From NCBI RefSeq assembly GCF_001836165.1, contig NZ_KV827693.1, forward strand, positions 1 to 64,000: a stretch of 64,000 nt of DNA. The letters run 5' to 3'. The position numbers and the translations under genes are program-made. Source of the stretch: Corynebacterium sp. HMSC036D02. Its GTDB lineage: Bacteria > Actinomycetota > Actinomycetes > Mycobacteriales > Mycobacteriaceae. Within the stretch, counting starts at the first letter, position 1. Every line of letters begins with the position of its first letter. The notes beneath the pieces were generated by a model that saw only the letters and a list, made by a program, of their open reading frames with translations, did no database searches and was not told where the DNA came from. Below, one piece after another: positions 7,525 through 15,485 of this stretch.

Positions 7525-8695
7525 GACGTCCACATTAGACCAGCGCTCAGTTGAATCGGATGCCCTGCGCAATGGTATTCACGTCCTGACAGCGACGCTG
7601 CTGGTGGTGGCGATTTTTACCACGGTGCGCCTACCGCTGTGGCAGGGCGTGTTGAACCTCCTGCTCCTGGTTTCCTTTGCTGTGGTTTACTTCGGGGGAT
7701 CGGCTTACTTGGAGGTCCTTCCGCGCGTCGCGCGTTATGGCTGGATGGTCATCCTCACGGTGTTGTGGCTCGCTGATTTGGCAGTGGCGCCCGCGGCCAT
7801 CTACCTGGTGTTTTCCCTGTACTTTGTCTACCTCTACGTGCTGGAGATGATCCCCGGTGTCATCTGCGTTATCGCGGCCACGGTGATGACCGTGCTGGTG
7901 CAGATACCGGGTGGGCTGTCCTTCGGCGGCATCATGGGCCCCGCGGTATCGGCCCTGGTGACAATCGCGATTACCTACGCCTTCCGCGCGCTGAGCCGTA
8001 TGAACCAAGAATTGGTGAAGACCCGTTCGCAACTCGTGGAGTCTGAGCGCACGGCCGGAATGACGGCAGAGCGCCAGCGCATCGCCCACGAAATCCACGA
8101 CACCCTGGCGCAGGGCCTGTCCTCCATCCAGATGCTGCTGCATGCCGCTGACCGTGACCTCGACCAAGAAGATATTCCCAAAGCACAAGAGCGCATTGAG
8201 CTCGCGCGGCGCACCGCAGCGGATAACCTTCATGAAGCGCGCGCCATGATTGCGGCACTTCAGCCGGCGGCACTATCGGAAACTTCCCTGGGAGCTGCCA
8301 TGACGCGGATGGCGGATAACTTCGCGGCAACCGGTGGGGTCGACGTGTCTGTGGACGTTGAGGGCGATACGCAGCAGTTGCCCATGAAGGTGGAAGCGGC
8401 GTTGCTGCGGATTGCGCAGGGGGCGATGGGGAACGTCGTCAAGCATGCCCATGCCAGCAAGGCGCGGGTCACCGTGACCTATGCGCCGGATGAGGTGCGC
8501 GTGGACGTGGTGGATAACGGCCAGGGCTTTGACGTCGCGGCGGTGGAGAATAAGCCGGCGGGTTTGGGGCATATTGGTCTATCGGCCATGCGCAGGCGTG
8601 CAGAGGAGCTCGGCGGAGAAGTCGTGATTGAATCCACGCCAGGCGGCGGCACGGCGGTCTCAGTTAGTGTGCCCTTAGATAACGATGTAGATTAG
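7523..8695 (+). CDS. NarL-type sensor histidine kinase
   Basis: Membrane sensor kinase of a two-component system. The N-terminal half holds about five hydrophobic segments (from 'GIHVLTATLLVVAIFTTV' to 'ALVTIAITYAF'). The HisKA_3 phosphoacceptor follows in 'ERQRIAHEIHDTLAQGLSSI' (H of HEIHD), and the ATPase domain shows 'RIAQGAMGNVVKHAHASKA' (N box), 'VVDNGQGFD' and 'GLGHIGLSAMRRRAEELGG'. Starting at ATG 7523 (MTSTLDQRS) gives 390 aa; the longer frame upstream overlaps the divergent gene. The response regulator follows 36 bp downstream. Signal unknown. Confidence 0.9.
   Translation: MTSTLDQRSVESDALRNGIHVLTATLLVVAIFTTVRLPLWQGVLNLLLLVSFAVVYFGGSAYLEVLPRVARYGWMVILTVLWLADLAVAPAAIYLVFSLYFVYLYVLEMIPGVICVIAATVMTVLVQIPGGLSFGGIMGPAVSALVTIAITYAFRALSRMNQELVKTRSQLVESERTAGMTAERQRIAHEIHDTLAQGLSSIQMLLHAADRDLDQEDIPKAQERIELARRTAADNLHEARAMIAALQPAALSETSLGAAMTRMADNFAATGGVDVSVDVEGDTQQLPMKVEAALLRIAQGAMGNVVKHAHASKARVTVTYAPDEVRVDVVDNGQGFDVAAVENKPAGLGHIGLSAMRRRAEELGGEVVIESTPGGGTAVSVSVPLDNDVD
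7532..7537 (-). promoter_or_regulatory. -10 hexamer TAATGT of the DUF2020 gene
   Basis: On the minus strand TAATGT is followed by 7 nt and the ATG ending at 7524. It lies inside the first codons of the divergent kinase gene. Confidence 0.5.
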
Positions 8696-8731
8696 GAAAT
8701 TGTCCACACCGTACCAATGAGGAGGAAGCCC

Positions 8732-9370
8732 GTGATTAGGGTCTTGCTTGCCGACGACCACGAGATCGTACGCCTAGGTCTACGCTCGGTGCTCGAGGGG
8801 GCAGAGGATATCGAGGTAGTGGGCGAGGTAGCTACGGCTGAAGCTGCTGTGTCCGCGGCGCAGGCGGGCGGCATCGACGTCCTCCTCATGGACCTGCGTT
8901 TTGGTGCGGGCATCGAAGGCACGCGCGTGATGGGTGGCGCGGAGGCAACCGCTGCCATCCGCTACTCCATGGAGAATCCCCCCAAGGTACTCGTGGTGAC
9001 CAACTATGACACCGACGCGGATATCCTTGGAGCGATCGAGGCTGGAGCGGTGGGCTACCTGCTGAAGGATGCGCCACCGGTCGAGTTGCTCGCGGCGGTA
9101 CGCTCGGCGGCCGAAGGAGATTCGGCACTCTCGCCCGTGGTGGCCGATAAGCTGATGACCCGCGTGCGCACCCCGCGCACCTCCCTTACCCCGCGCGAGC
9201 TTGAAGTATTGAAGCTGGTGGCGGCAGGATCCTCCAACCGTGAGATCGGTGTGGAGCTGATGTTGTCAGAGGCGACGGTGAAGTCCCACCTAGTCCATAT
9301 TTACGATAAATTGGGCGTGCGCTCCCGCACCTCCGCCGTGGCTGCTGCCCGCGAGCAGGGCGTTCTTTAA
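8732..9370 (+). CDS. NarL/FixJ family response regulator
   Basis: Partner of the kinase upstream. The receiver domain starts 'VIRVLLADDHEIVRLGLRSV' with acidic pocket DD, phosphoacceptor Asp in 'IDVLLMDLRFG' and Lys in 'GYLLKDAP'. The LuxR-type helix-turn-helix is 'LTPRELEVLKLVAAGSSNRE' and onward to 'ATVKSHLVHIYDKLGV'. I start it at GTG 8732, because the perfect AGGAGG at 8720-8725 is 6 nt upstream; an ATG at 8717 would include the ribosome binding site. 212 aa. Its stop overlaps the stop of lsr2 (convergent). Confidence 0.93.
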   Translation: MIRVLLADDHEIVRLGLRSVLEGAEDIEVVGEVATAEAAVSAAQAGGIDVLLMDLRFGAGIEGTRVMGGAEATAAIRYSMENPPKVLVVTNYDTDADILGAIEAGAVGYLLKDAPPVELLAAVRSAAEGDSALSPVVADKLMTRVRTPRTSLTPRELEVLKLVAAGSSNREIGVELMLSEATVKSHLVHIYDKLGVRSRTSAVAAAREQGVL

Positions 9371-9684
9371 AGGTTGTTGGCGTTGCGGTACGCCAAGATG
9401 ACATCGTTGGGGATCTTTCCGCGCTCAGCTACCTGATAGCCGTGCTTGGCAGCCCACACGCGGACATCGGCCGGCTTATAGCGGCGGGTGTCCTTTTTGA
9501 CGGGGTGGCGGGCAGCTTTCACGAAGGGTTCCAGTGCCGCGTGGAACTTGTCGGCGTTGTCCTGGGACACGTCGAGGAGATAGTCCTTACCGTCAACGCT
9601 AAAGCGGATGACGATCAGCTCTTCCTCGCTGAGGGGCTTGTTATCGATATCGTCAAAGAATTGAGTGATTTCGCGGCGGGCCAT
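9367..9684 (-). CDS. lsr2: Lsr2-family nucleoid-associated protein (xenogeneic silencer)
   Basis: 105-aa DNA-bridging protein that silences AT-rich, often horizontally acquired DNA. The N-terminal oligomerisation domain includes 'EEELIVIRFSVDGKDYLLDV', followed by a basic linker (HPVKKDTRRYK) and the C-terminal DNA-binding domain 'ADVRVWAAKHGYQVAERGKI'. The AT-hook-like core reads RGK instead of the usual RGR. Length is normal. The 3' end overlaps the response regulator gene by 4 bp. A candidate to silence the lower-GC patches in this window (58.8-59.6 kb). Confidence 0.9.
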   Translation of the reverse strand: MARREITQFFDDIDNKPLSEEELIVIRFSVDGKDYLLDVSQDNADKFHAALEPFVKAARHPVKKDTRRYKPADVRVWAAKHGYQVAERGKIPNDVILAYRNANNL

Positions 9685-9789
9685 GAATCTCCATTCTGGC
9701 TTAACAATGATGATGCGCCGCGACGGCTGCCCTCCCCGCCCGGGGGAAGGTAAGTGCGGCCTGGAGGTAAGAGCGTGCGCGCCACAAGG

Positions 9790-10422
9790 CTAAGCGCGCA
9801 GCTTGGACTGGATTTCCTCGTTCAGCGAGTCGATCTCTCCGGAGATGGAGCGGTGCGCGCGCTGACGCTGTTGGTCGGTCATGTACTCGGCATTGTCAAT
9901 CGCGGAGTCAAGCTCGTTGAGGCGCTCCTTGACGTCGCGCTTGAAGCCAGCGGGAAGCTGCGCGTCCTTGAGGGAGTTGCGGATGCCAGCCGTGCGGGCC
10001 TTGAGCGGCGCGCCGTGACCGGAGAAGGACGCTAGCTGCTCAGCGCTGACTCCGGCCTTCTGCGCGCGCTTCTTCTCCACCTCGCGCTGGGCAGCGGTGA
10101 TGCCGCGGTAAAGCAGGGGCAAAAGAAGAGGTGCTGCGGTACGCAGGGCGCCGGCATAACGCTTGACGTTGTTCTTATTAAAACGGCCCTGCTTAATGCG
10201 TTCGAGTTCCTTCTTGGCCATTTTGTACTCGTGCTTGCGGCGATTCTTCAGGCCCTTTTCCTCAGACTTGATAAGCGCCTTCTCTTGCCTAGCCAACAGC
10301 TTTTGTTGGCGGTGCTTGGCCTTATCCGCAGCCTTGACCTCTGCCTTTGCGCGGGTCTTAGCGGCCTTGATCTCAGCGCGGGCCTCACGGCGGGCCTTGC
10401 GGATCTTCTTCATAATGCCCAT
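9790..10422 (-). CDS. DUF6474 family protein (210 aa, highly basic)
   Basis: Conserved actinobacterial protein of unknown function. The first ~90 residues are extremely rich in Lys, Arg and Ala (RKARREARAEIKAAKTRAKA) and predicted coiled coil; a short apolar stretch 'RTAAPLLLPLLYRGITAA' (about 94-111) follows, then a helical C-terminal domain. Start ATG 10422 (MGIMKKI) has AAAGGA 7 nt upstream. Placed between lsr2 and the divergent nuclease gene. Membrane association through the apolar helix and nucleic-acid binding through the basic half are inferences only. Confidence 0.75.
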   Translation of the reverse strand: MGIMKKIRKARREARAEIKAAKTRAKAEVKAADKAKHRQQKLLARQEKALIKSEEKGLKNRRKHEYKMAKKELERIKQGRFNKNNVKRYAGALRTAAPLLLPLLYRGITAAQREVEKKRAQKAGVSAEQLASFSGHGAPLKARTAGIRNSLKDAQLPAGFKRDVKERLNELDSAIDNAEYMTDQQRQRAHRSISGEIDSLNEEIQSKLRA

Positions 10423-10484
10423 TGAAACGTCCTTTTATTTAGCTATCTTTAGGGTCTCGCTACAACTCTAGCAAGGTGGTCTAC

Positions 10485-10490
10485 TAAGCT
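10485..10490 (+). promoter_or_regulatory. -10 hexamer TAAGCT of the RecB-like nuclease gene
   Basis: TAAGCT is 8 nt before GTG 10499 with no Shine-Dalgarno, supporting a leaderless GTG start. Confidence 0.45.
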
Positions 10491-10498
10491 CACCTGCT

Positions 10499-11935
10499 GT
10501 GAAGGATGTGCTCGTTGCCACGGATCTTGTGGGCTGCCGTTATCGCTTAGTGCAGCGCCGCGCGCATCCTGAGATCCCACGCACCGCGGTGAGCCAAGCC
10601 CGGGCGGAGCGCCACGCCGCGGCCATTGATGCTGCACTTAGCCGCCTCCCCAAAAAGGGGCCGGGCCGGTTCCGCCGGATCGACCTGGAGGGGGATGATT
10701 TCGAGCGGGCGCTTGCCACGCTGGAAGCACTTGTTCGCGGCTATACGCACATTACGAACGCGGTCTTTTCGACCTCCGAATGGATGGTGCGTGTGGAGCT
10801 CCTCGTGCGTGACGGGGATAAATACAGTCCTGTCATCGTCTCCGATCACCGCGTGGCCCGCCCGCACGAGGGATCGCGCACGCTGGTTGTTCCCACCCAC
10901 CGCTTGGGGTTGAGTGAGCCGCTCCCGGCGAAATACAAAATTCGACACCATGCCGTCGACGGCTACCGCTTAGCCTTGGCCGCGCGGGGTTTGGAGGAAG
11001 TGGGCCTGAACTCTGGCAGGGGCGCGGCGATTGGCCAGGACCGTAGCCAAGCTTTTGTCACGGATACCTCGCGGTTCGCTATTGATGAGGCATTGGCGCA
11101 GCCACTTCCCACTGAGCCGCGCCGCGTCAAAGAGTGCGCTTCCTGCCGCTTCTGGCCCTTGTGTCAGGAGGAGCTCGAAGCCCGCGATGATATCTCCCTC
11201 TTCCTGCCGGGCGACCGCGCTAACCCCTACCGCGAGCGTGGCATCACGACGGTGCAAGGGCTTATCGACGCCTCTCTCGGCGCCCCCTCCGCCCTCGCCG
11301 CTGCCTGGCGCGAAGACATCCCACTGTTGCGCCGCGAACGGGTTAGTGTTCCCCGAGCGGATGTCGAAGTTGATGTCGACATGGAGGCCTACCTGGATCA
11401 AGGCGCATACCTCTGGGGTGCGCTCCTGGACGGTGAGTACCATTCATTCGTTACATGGGAACCGCTCGGTGGCCGCGCGGAGGCGGAAAATTTTGCCGAG
11501 TTCTGGGAGTGGCTCATGGGGGTGCGTGCTGAGGCACATGCGGCTGGAAAGACCTTCGCAGCCTACTGCTACTCCGCCCACGGTGAGAACCATTGGATGC
11601 GCAGATCCGCCCAGCGCTTTTCTACACCGAACCTGCAGGAGGTGGAAGAGTTCATCTCCTCGGAAGAATGGGTAGATATGTTCGTCCACGTCAGGCGCAG
11701 TTTCGCCGGTACTGCGGGGCTGGGTCTGAAGACCGTGGCACCGGTTGCGGGCTTCGAATGGCCGGAAGAGTTTGACGGCGAGGAATCCGTTAATGCCCGC
11801 CGCGCCGCACTTGCCGGTGACACAGACGCGCGTGCACAGATTCTGCGCTATAACGCGGGCGATGTGCGCGCTACCCACGCCGTCCGAGAGTGGATGTCCG
11901 ATGACGCGCCGGGAGTATTACCCCTCGAGCCCTAG
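10499..11935 (+). CDS. TM0106-family RecB-like putative nuclease
   Basis: 478 aa. It resembles the stand-alone RecB-like nuclease family: an N-terminal PD-(D/E)XK-type region (DLVGCRYRLVQRRAHPEIP at the start), a Cys cluster 'KECASCRFWPLCQEEL' that in RecB/Cas4-like proteins holds an iron-sulfur cluster, and a C-terminal RNase H-like exonuclease domain ('VDVDMEAYLDQGAYLWG', 'YCYSAHGENHWMRR', 'YNAGDVRATHAVREWM'). GTG start set by TAAGCT 8 nt upstream. Ends just before a large palindrome. Likely acts on DNA ends or repair intermediates; not assigned to a known pathway. Confidence 0.82.
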   Translation: MKDVLVATDLVGCRYRLVQRRAHPEIPRTAVSQARAERHAAAIDAALSRLPKKGPGRFRRIDLEGDDFERALATLEALVRGYTHITNAVFSTSEWMVRVELLVRDGDKYSPVIVSDHRVARPHEGSRTLVVPTHRLGLSEPLPAKYKIRHHAVDGYRLALAARGLEEVGLNSGRGAAIGQDRSQAFVTDTSRFAIDEALAQPLPTEPRRVKECASCRFWPLCQEELEARDDISLFLPGDRANPYRERGITTVQGLIDASLGAPSALAAAWREDIPLLRRERVSVPRADVEVDVDMEAYLDQGAYLWGALLDGEYHSFVTWEPLGGRAEAENFAEFWEWLMGVRAEAHAAGKTFAAYCYSAHGENHWMRRSAQRFSTPNLQEVEEFISSEEWVDMFVHVRRSFAGTAGLGLKTVAPVAGFEWPEEFDGEESVNARRAALAGDTDARAQILRYNAGDVRATHAVREWMSDDAPGVLPLEP

Positions 11936-11964
11936 CAGGCCCGCCTTATCTCCTGTTTGCACAC

Positions 11965-12060
11965 CCCCAGACCTGAAACCCGCAACCTGCAGGTGGGGCG
12001 TCGCCAAGCGCTTGCCGACGCCCACCGCTCACCAGGAGGTTGCGGGTTTCAGGTCTGGGG
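11965..12060. terminator. Large nested palindrome between convergent genes
   Basis: Two perfect 24-bp arms (11965-11988 and 12037-12060, starting CCCCAGACCTG) enclose a second inverted repeat (GTGGGGCGTCG at 11993-12003 against CGACGCCCAC at 12016-12025) centred on AAGCGCTT. It separates the convergent nuclease and NnrS-like genes and can act as a bidirectional terminator, though no T-tract is needed in either direction. Its inner stem carries the window-wide motif CGTCGNCAAGCG on both strands. Confidence 0.7.
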
Positions 12061-12062
12061 AT

Positions 12063-13355
12063 CTACACAATGAGGCTGATTCCGCCGAGGATGATGAGTA
12101 CCGCAAGGGCCACCCAGGCCTGGTCCCAGTCTGTGGTGTTCGTCGGGGCTGGACCTTCAGCCTTCTTGAGCAGCACGGCTTTCTGGGCCTTGACCGCGCG
12201 GGCGGTGAGGATGGGGAAGACAGCCAGGGAACCAAGGCAGAGCAGCGAGGCAGCAACCATGGTGAGGGAACTAGAGGTGGCTAGCCACAGGGCGAGTCCG
12301 CCATTAACGAAGACGGAGCGCCCCAGGCCCCAGCGGTTATACTCGCGCAGGCCAGCTCGCACCGCTGAGGGGCCGCCGCCCATAGTGGTCGGGAGCATGT
12401 AGCCCATGACGCCGATGAGCAGTTGAGCGCCAAAGCCTACGACGAGCGCGAGCATGGGAATCTTTGGCTCGCTGGAGAAGAAGTGCTGGGTGGTGAAATA
12501 GATCAGACCGCCGAGCAGCCAGAAAGAGGAAAAGAGCACGGAAAGTGCCGGGAAGCTAATGCGTCCGCGCGGGTCATGGAGCACGGTGAGGACGTTGACT
12601 AGCCAGCCCTGCAGGCTGAGCGCCCAGCCCAGGCAGTAGAGGATGAGGCCTACCTGCGGAATATTCCAGATGCTGCCCACCAGAGTGGCGATGACGCCCA
12701 GGCCCAGCAGGGTAAAGCTTAGGCCCATGCGCGGATTGATTCCTTTGGTGCGCCAGATGGACGGGAACAAGATGGTGAGTGAACCGGCCGCCGCTAGACC
12801 CACGAAGCCGCCAATATTGGCGGCCACGTGCGCGATGAGCAGGCGCGGATGGGAGGGATGCGTTGCGAGGAAAGCGCCGAGACAAGCACCCACGGCAAGG
12901 AAGAGGGCTGAGGCCACGTAAGCGGCAACGACGGGACGGAATCGTTTGGATTCCGCGCGGCGCCACAACATAAAGAGGGTCATCCCGTGCCAGGACACCG
13001 CAAGAGCCACAAGTGTGGCGCCGATCTGCGTGAGTACCCAGTGCAGATCCCAGAATTCGGTAAGGAGCTGACCCACGAGGGTGAAGATAACGCCTGTGTT
13101 CAGCAGATAGATGCGTGCGAGCTGCCTCGGGCGGGCCGACATCGGAACTTTGAGCTGCACGAATTTTTCGGTGAGGTGCTGGGACCACACCACGATGCTG
13201 TTGCTGAGGATGCCCAGCGTGAAAAGGTGGATGAGGACCCAACGGTAGTTCGGGATAAAGGTATGGATTGCGCCCGCGAGAAGAAAAACCATCATCCACA
13301 GGCTGACAGGGCGGGATGCTTTCCTGTGCCACGTGCGCGGCGACCACTTATCCAT
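12063..13355 (-). CDS. NnrS-like / copper-oxidase-type polytopic membrane protein
   Basis: 430 aa with about twelve hydrophobic helices, resembling the membrane part found in front of multicopper oxidase/nitrite reductase domains in other corynebacteria, and more distantly NnrS. Several His lie in helices ('FIPNYRWVLIHLFTLGILSN', 'VSWHGMTLF', 'LLIAHVAANIGG'), possible haem or metal ligands. No soluble oxidase domain follows, so it is the membrane module alone. Start at 13355 (MDKWSPRTW) is supported by TAAACT 8 nt upstream. It lies 11 bp behind the MFS gene on the same strand. Confidence 0.65.
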   Translation of the reverse strand: MDKWSPRTWHRKASRPVSLWMMVFLLAGAIHTFIPNYRWVLIHLFTLGILSNSIVVWSQHLTEKFVQLKVPMSARPRQLARIYLLNTGVIFTLVGQLLTEFWDLHWVLTQIGATLVALAVSWHGMTLFMLWRRAESKRFRPVVAAYVASALFLAVGACLGAFLATHPSHPRLLIAHVAANIGGFVGLAAAGSLTILFPSIWRTKGINPRMGLSFTLLGLGVIATLVGSIWNIPQVGLILYCLGWALSLQGWLVNVLTVLHDPRGRISFPALSVLFSSFWLLGGLIYFTTQHFFSSEPKIPMLALVVGFGAQLLIGVMGYMLPTTMGGGPSAVRAGLREYNRWGLGRSVFVNGGLALWLATSSSLTMVAASLLCLGSLAVFPILTARAVKAQKAVLLKKAEGPAPTNTTDWDQAWVALAVLIILGGISLIV

Positions 13356-13366
13356 AAAACACGAGT

Positions 13367-14518
13367 TTATCCGGTTTTTCTCACCATCCAACTCAGCAGC
13401 GCGATACCAGCGGCGAGGGCAGCGTAGACGGCGATGAAGCCGGTCCACGACAGGGAATCAAAGAGCACGCCGGCCAGCGCGCCCAGGATGGAGCTGCCGA
13501 GGTAATAGAAGAAGACATAAAGGCTGGAAGCCTCCGCACGGTCATGGGTAGCGATGTGGCCCACCCAGCCCGAGGCAGTAGAGTGCGCGGCGAAGAAGCC
13601 GATGGTGAAGAGCACGATGCCCAACAGGGTGGGGATGAGCGACCCCATGCAGAGCGCGATGCCCACGGCAAAAAGCAGGCACGACAGCAGCAAGGTGTTG
13701 GCGTGGCCCACTTGGCTAACCAGCCGGCCAGCGCGCGCCGAGGACCACGTTCCGGTGAGGTAGAAGAGGAAGACCAAGCCGGCCAAGCCCGGCGAGAGAT
13801 GGAAGTGGTCGATGAGCCTGAAAGCTAGGAAGTTATAGAGGGAGACGAAGGTACCCATCGCCACGAAAGCCACGATGAACAAGGGGATAAGGCGGATATC
13901 CCGGGCATGGCGAAAAATCGCGCGCAGCTCTGATCGAAAGTGGATTTCCTTGGGCGTGAAATTCTGCTGGTAGGGCAGCAAAATAGCGGCGATAATAGCG
14001 AGGATGAGCGTGACCAGGCTGGAGCCCGCTAGAGCCCAGCGCCAGGATGTGAGCTCGAGCAGCCCGGTGGGGATGAGGCGGCCGGTGAGCCCACCGATGG
14101 TGGTGCCGGCGATATACAAGCCCATGGCGCGGGCGACGTAAGAGCTTTCCAGTTCCTCTGAGATCCAGGCCATGGCGGTAGCGGGCGCGCCGGCGATGAC
14201 GGCCCCCTGGAGCGCGCGGGTGGCGATGAGGATCTCTGGATTGGGGGCCAGCGGAACGAGCATGCCGATGAGCGTGGCCGCGATGGTGGACACGAGCAGC
14301 AGTTTTCCGCGGCCGATGCGCTCGGAGATGATGGACACGGGGATGACGCAAATAGCCAGGGCACCCGTGGCCGCGGAAATGGTCATGGCGGCTTCCGTGG
14401 GGGACATGCCCATGTCCTCCACCAGGGTAGGCAGCATGGCTTGGGTGGGGTAGAGGCAAGAAAAAATTGCCAGGCCCACGAAGAGCATGGCAATGGTGGC
14501 GCGCCGCGTTCTGGTCAT
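13367..14518 (-). CDS. MFS transporter (YnfM-like)
   Basis: 383-aa major facilitator with twelve helices. Family features: 'MLPTLVEDMGMSPTEAAMTI' in the first loop, the loop 2-3 motif 'SERIGRGKLLL', and 'ALQGAVIAGAPATAMAWISE' in helix 4-5. It resembles proton-driven drug or metabolite exporters of the YnfM/YdhP type; the substrate is not readable. Divergent from a LysR regulator (70 bp apart) with a palindrome in between, so it is the probable LysR target. Start ATG 14518 (MTRTRRATIAM). Confidence 0.88.
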   Translation of the reverse strand: MTRTRRATIAMLFVGLAIFSCLYPTQAMLPTLVEDMGMSPTEAAMTISAATGALAICVIPVSIISERIGRGKLLLVSTIAATLIGMLVPLAPNPEILIATRALQGAVIAGAPATAMAWISEELESSYVARAMGLYIAGTTIGGLTGRLIPTGLLELTSWRWALAGSSLVTLILAIIAAILLPYQQNFTPKEIHFRSELRAIFRHARDIRLIPLFIVAFVAMGTFVSLYNFLAFRLIDHFHLSPGLAGLVFLFYLTGTWSSARAGRLVSQVGHANTLLLSCLLFAVGIALCMGSLIPTLLGIVLFTIGFFAAHSTASGWVGHIATHDRAEASSLYVFFYYLGSSILGALAGVLFDSLSWTGFIAVYAALAAGIALLSWMVRKTG

Positions 14519-14541
14519 GCACCAAGCATGGCCTAGCGCGG

Positions 14542-14573
14542 ATTATGTGTAAAATGTCCGAAAGTTACATAAA
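14542..14573. promoter_or_regulatory. LysR-type operator between the MFS and lysR genes
   Basis: ATTATGT and ACATAAAT form inverted half-sites about 18 bp apart, the dyad pattern expected for a LysR regulator in a divergent promoter. One-base offset between arms. Confidence 0.45.
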
Positions 14574-14588
14574 TCATGCGAGGTGTGC

Positions 14589-15485
14589 ATGAATCTGGAG
14601 GATGTCCGCGGAGTCGTCGCCGTGGCCGACCATGGCCTCGTCGGCGCCGCTGCCGACTCCCTCGGGCTCTCCCAATCCGCGTTGACCCGCCGCGTTCAGC
14701 GTATCGAGACGGCCGTGGGGGCCAGCCTTTTTGAGCGCAGCGGCCGACGCCTGCGGCTCAATGCGCGCGGCCGGGCCTTCGTGGACCATGCGCGGCGGAT
14801 GCTCTTGTCGGAAGCCGCCGCGCGCGATGCCGTCTCCCGACTTATGGATCCGGAGCGCGGCACCGTGCGCCTCGATTTCATGCATTCCCTCGGCACGTGG
14901 ATGGTTCCGGAGCTGCTCAAGGCCTATCGCGCCAGGCACCCCCACGTGGATATTCGCCTGCACCAGGGCGCGGCCCGCGAGCTCGTGGACAGAGTAGCGG
15001 CCGGCGAATCCGACTTGGCGCTCGTCGGTCCCCGGCCTATAAGCCCGGGCCCGCTGGGCTGGCACCAGCTCAAGCTGCAAAGACTCGGACTCGCGGTGCC
15101 GGAAGGGCATTGGGCTGCCGGAAGAAACAGTGTGCGCATGGAAGGCTTTCGCGATGAGCCCTTCATCGGCATGTTGCCTGGCTATGGAACACGCATGCTT
15201 CTCGATTCCCTAGCGAGCGAGGCCGGTTTTAGCCCGCGCCTCGTCTTCGAATCCATGGAGCTGACCACCGTGGCCGGCCTCGTGGCCGCCGGACTGGGAT
15301 CGGCGTTGCTGCCGCTTGATGACCCGTACCTGAAAGCCCGCAACCTCATTCCCATAGAACCCGAGGCCTATCGCGAGCTGGGGTTGGTGTGGCGCGAAGG
15401 CGATGATGCCCCGCCGGTTGAGCACTTCAAGGATTTCGTGGTGGCCCGCACCGCCGAGGGCAGTAGCTTGGTCGAGGCCGATTAG
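14589..15485 (+). CDS. LysR-type transcriptional regulator
   Basis: 298 aa. N-terminal helix-turn-helix: 'MNLEDVRGVVAVADHGLVGA', 'ADSLGLSQSALTRRVQRIET', 'FERSGRRLRLNARGRAFVDH'. The C-terminal periplasmic-binding-like effector domain follows (RGTVRLDFMHSLGTWMVPEL to the end). ATG 14589 is preferred over GTG 14583 because GAGG lies 5 nt before the GTG but a more usual distance from the ATG. Convergent with the ArsA-like ATPase gene (4-bp overlap of ends). Likely controls the divergent MFS transporter. Confidence 0.88.
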   Translation: MNLEDVRGVVAVADHGLVGAAADSLGLSQSALTRRVQRIETAVGASLFERSGRRLRLNARGRAFVDHARRMLLSEAAARDAVSRLMDPERGTVRLDFMHSLGTWMVPELLKAYRARHPHVDIRLHQGAARELVDRVAAGESDLALVGPRPISPGPLGWHQLKLQRLGLAVPEGHWAAGRNSVRMEGFRDEPFIGMLPGYGTRMLLDSLASEAGFSPRLVFESMELTTVAGLVAAGLGSALLPLDDPYLKARNLIPIEPEAYRELGLVWREGDDAPPVEHFKDFVVARTAEGSSLVEAD

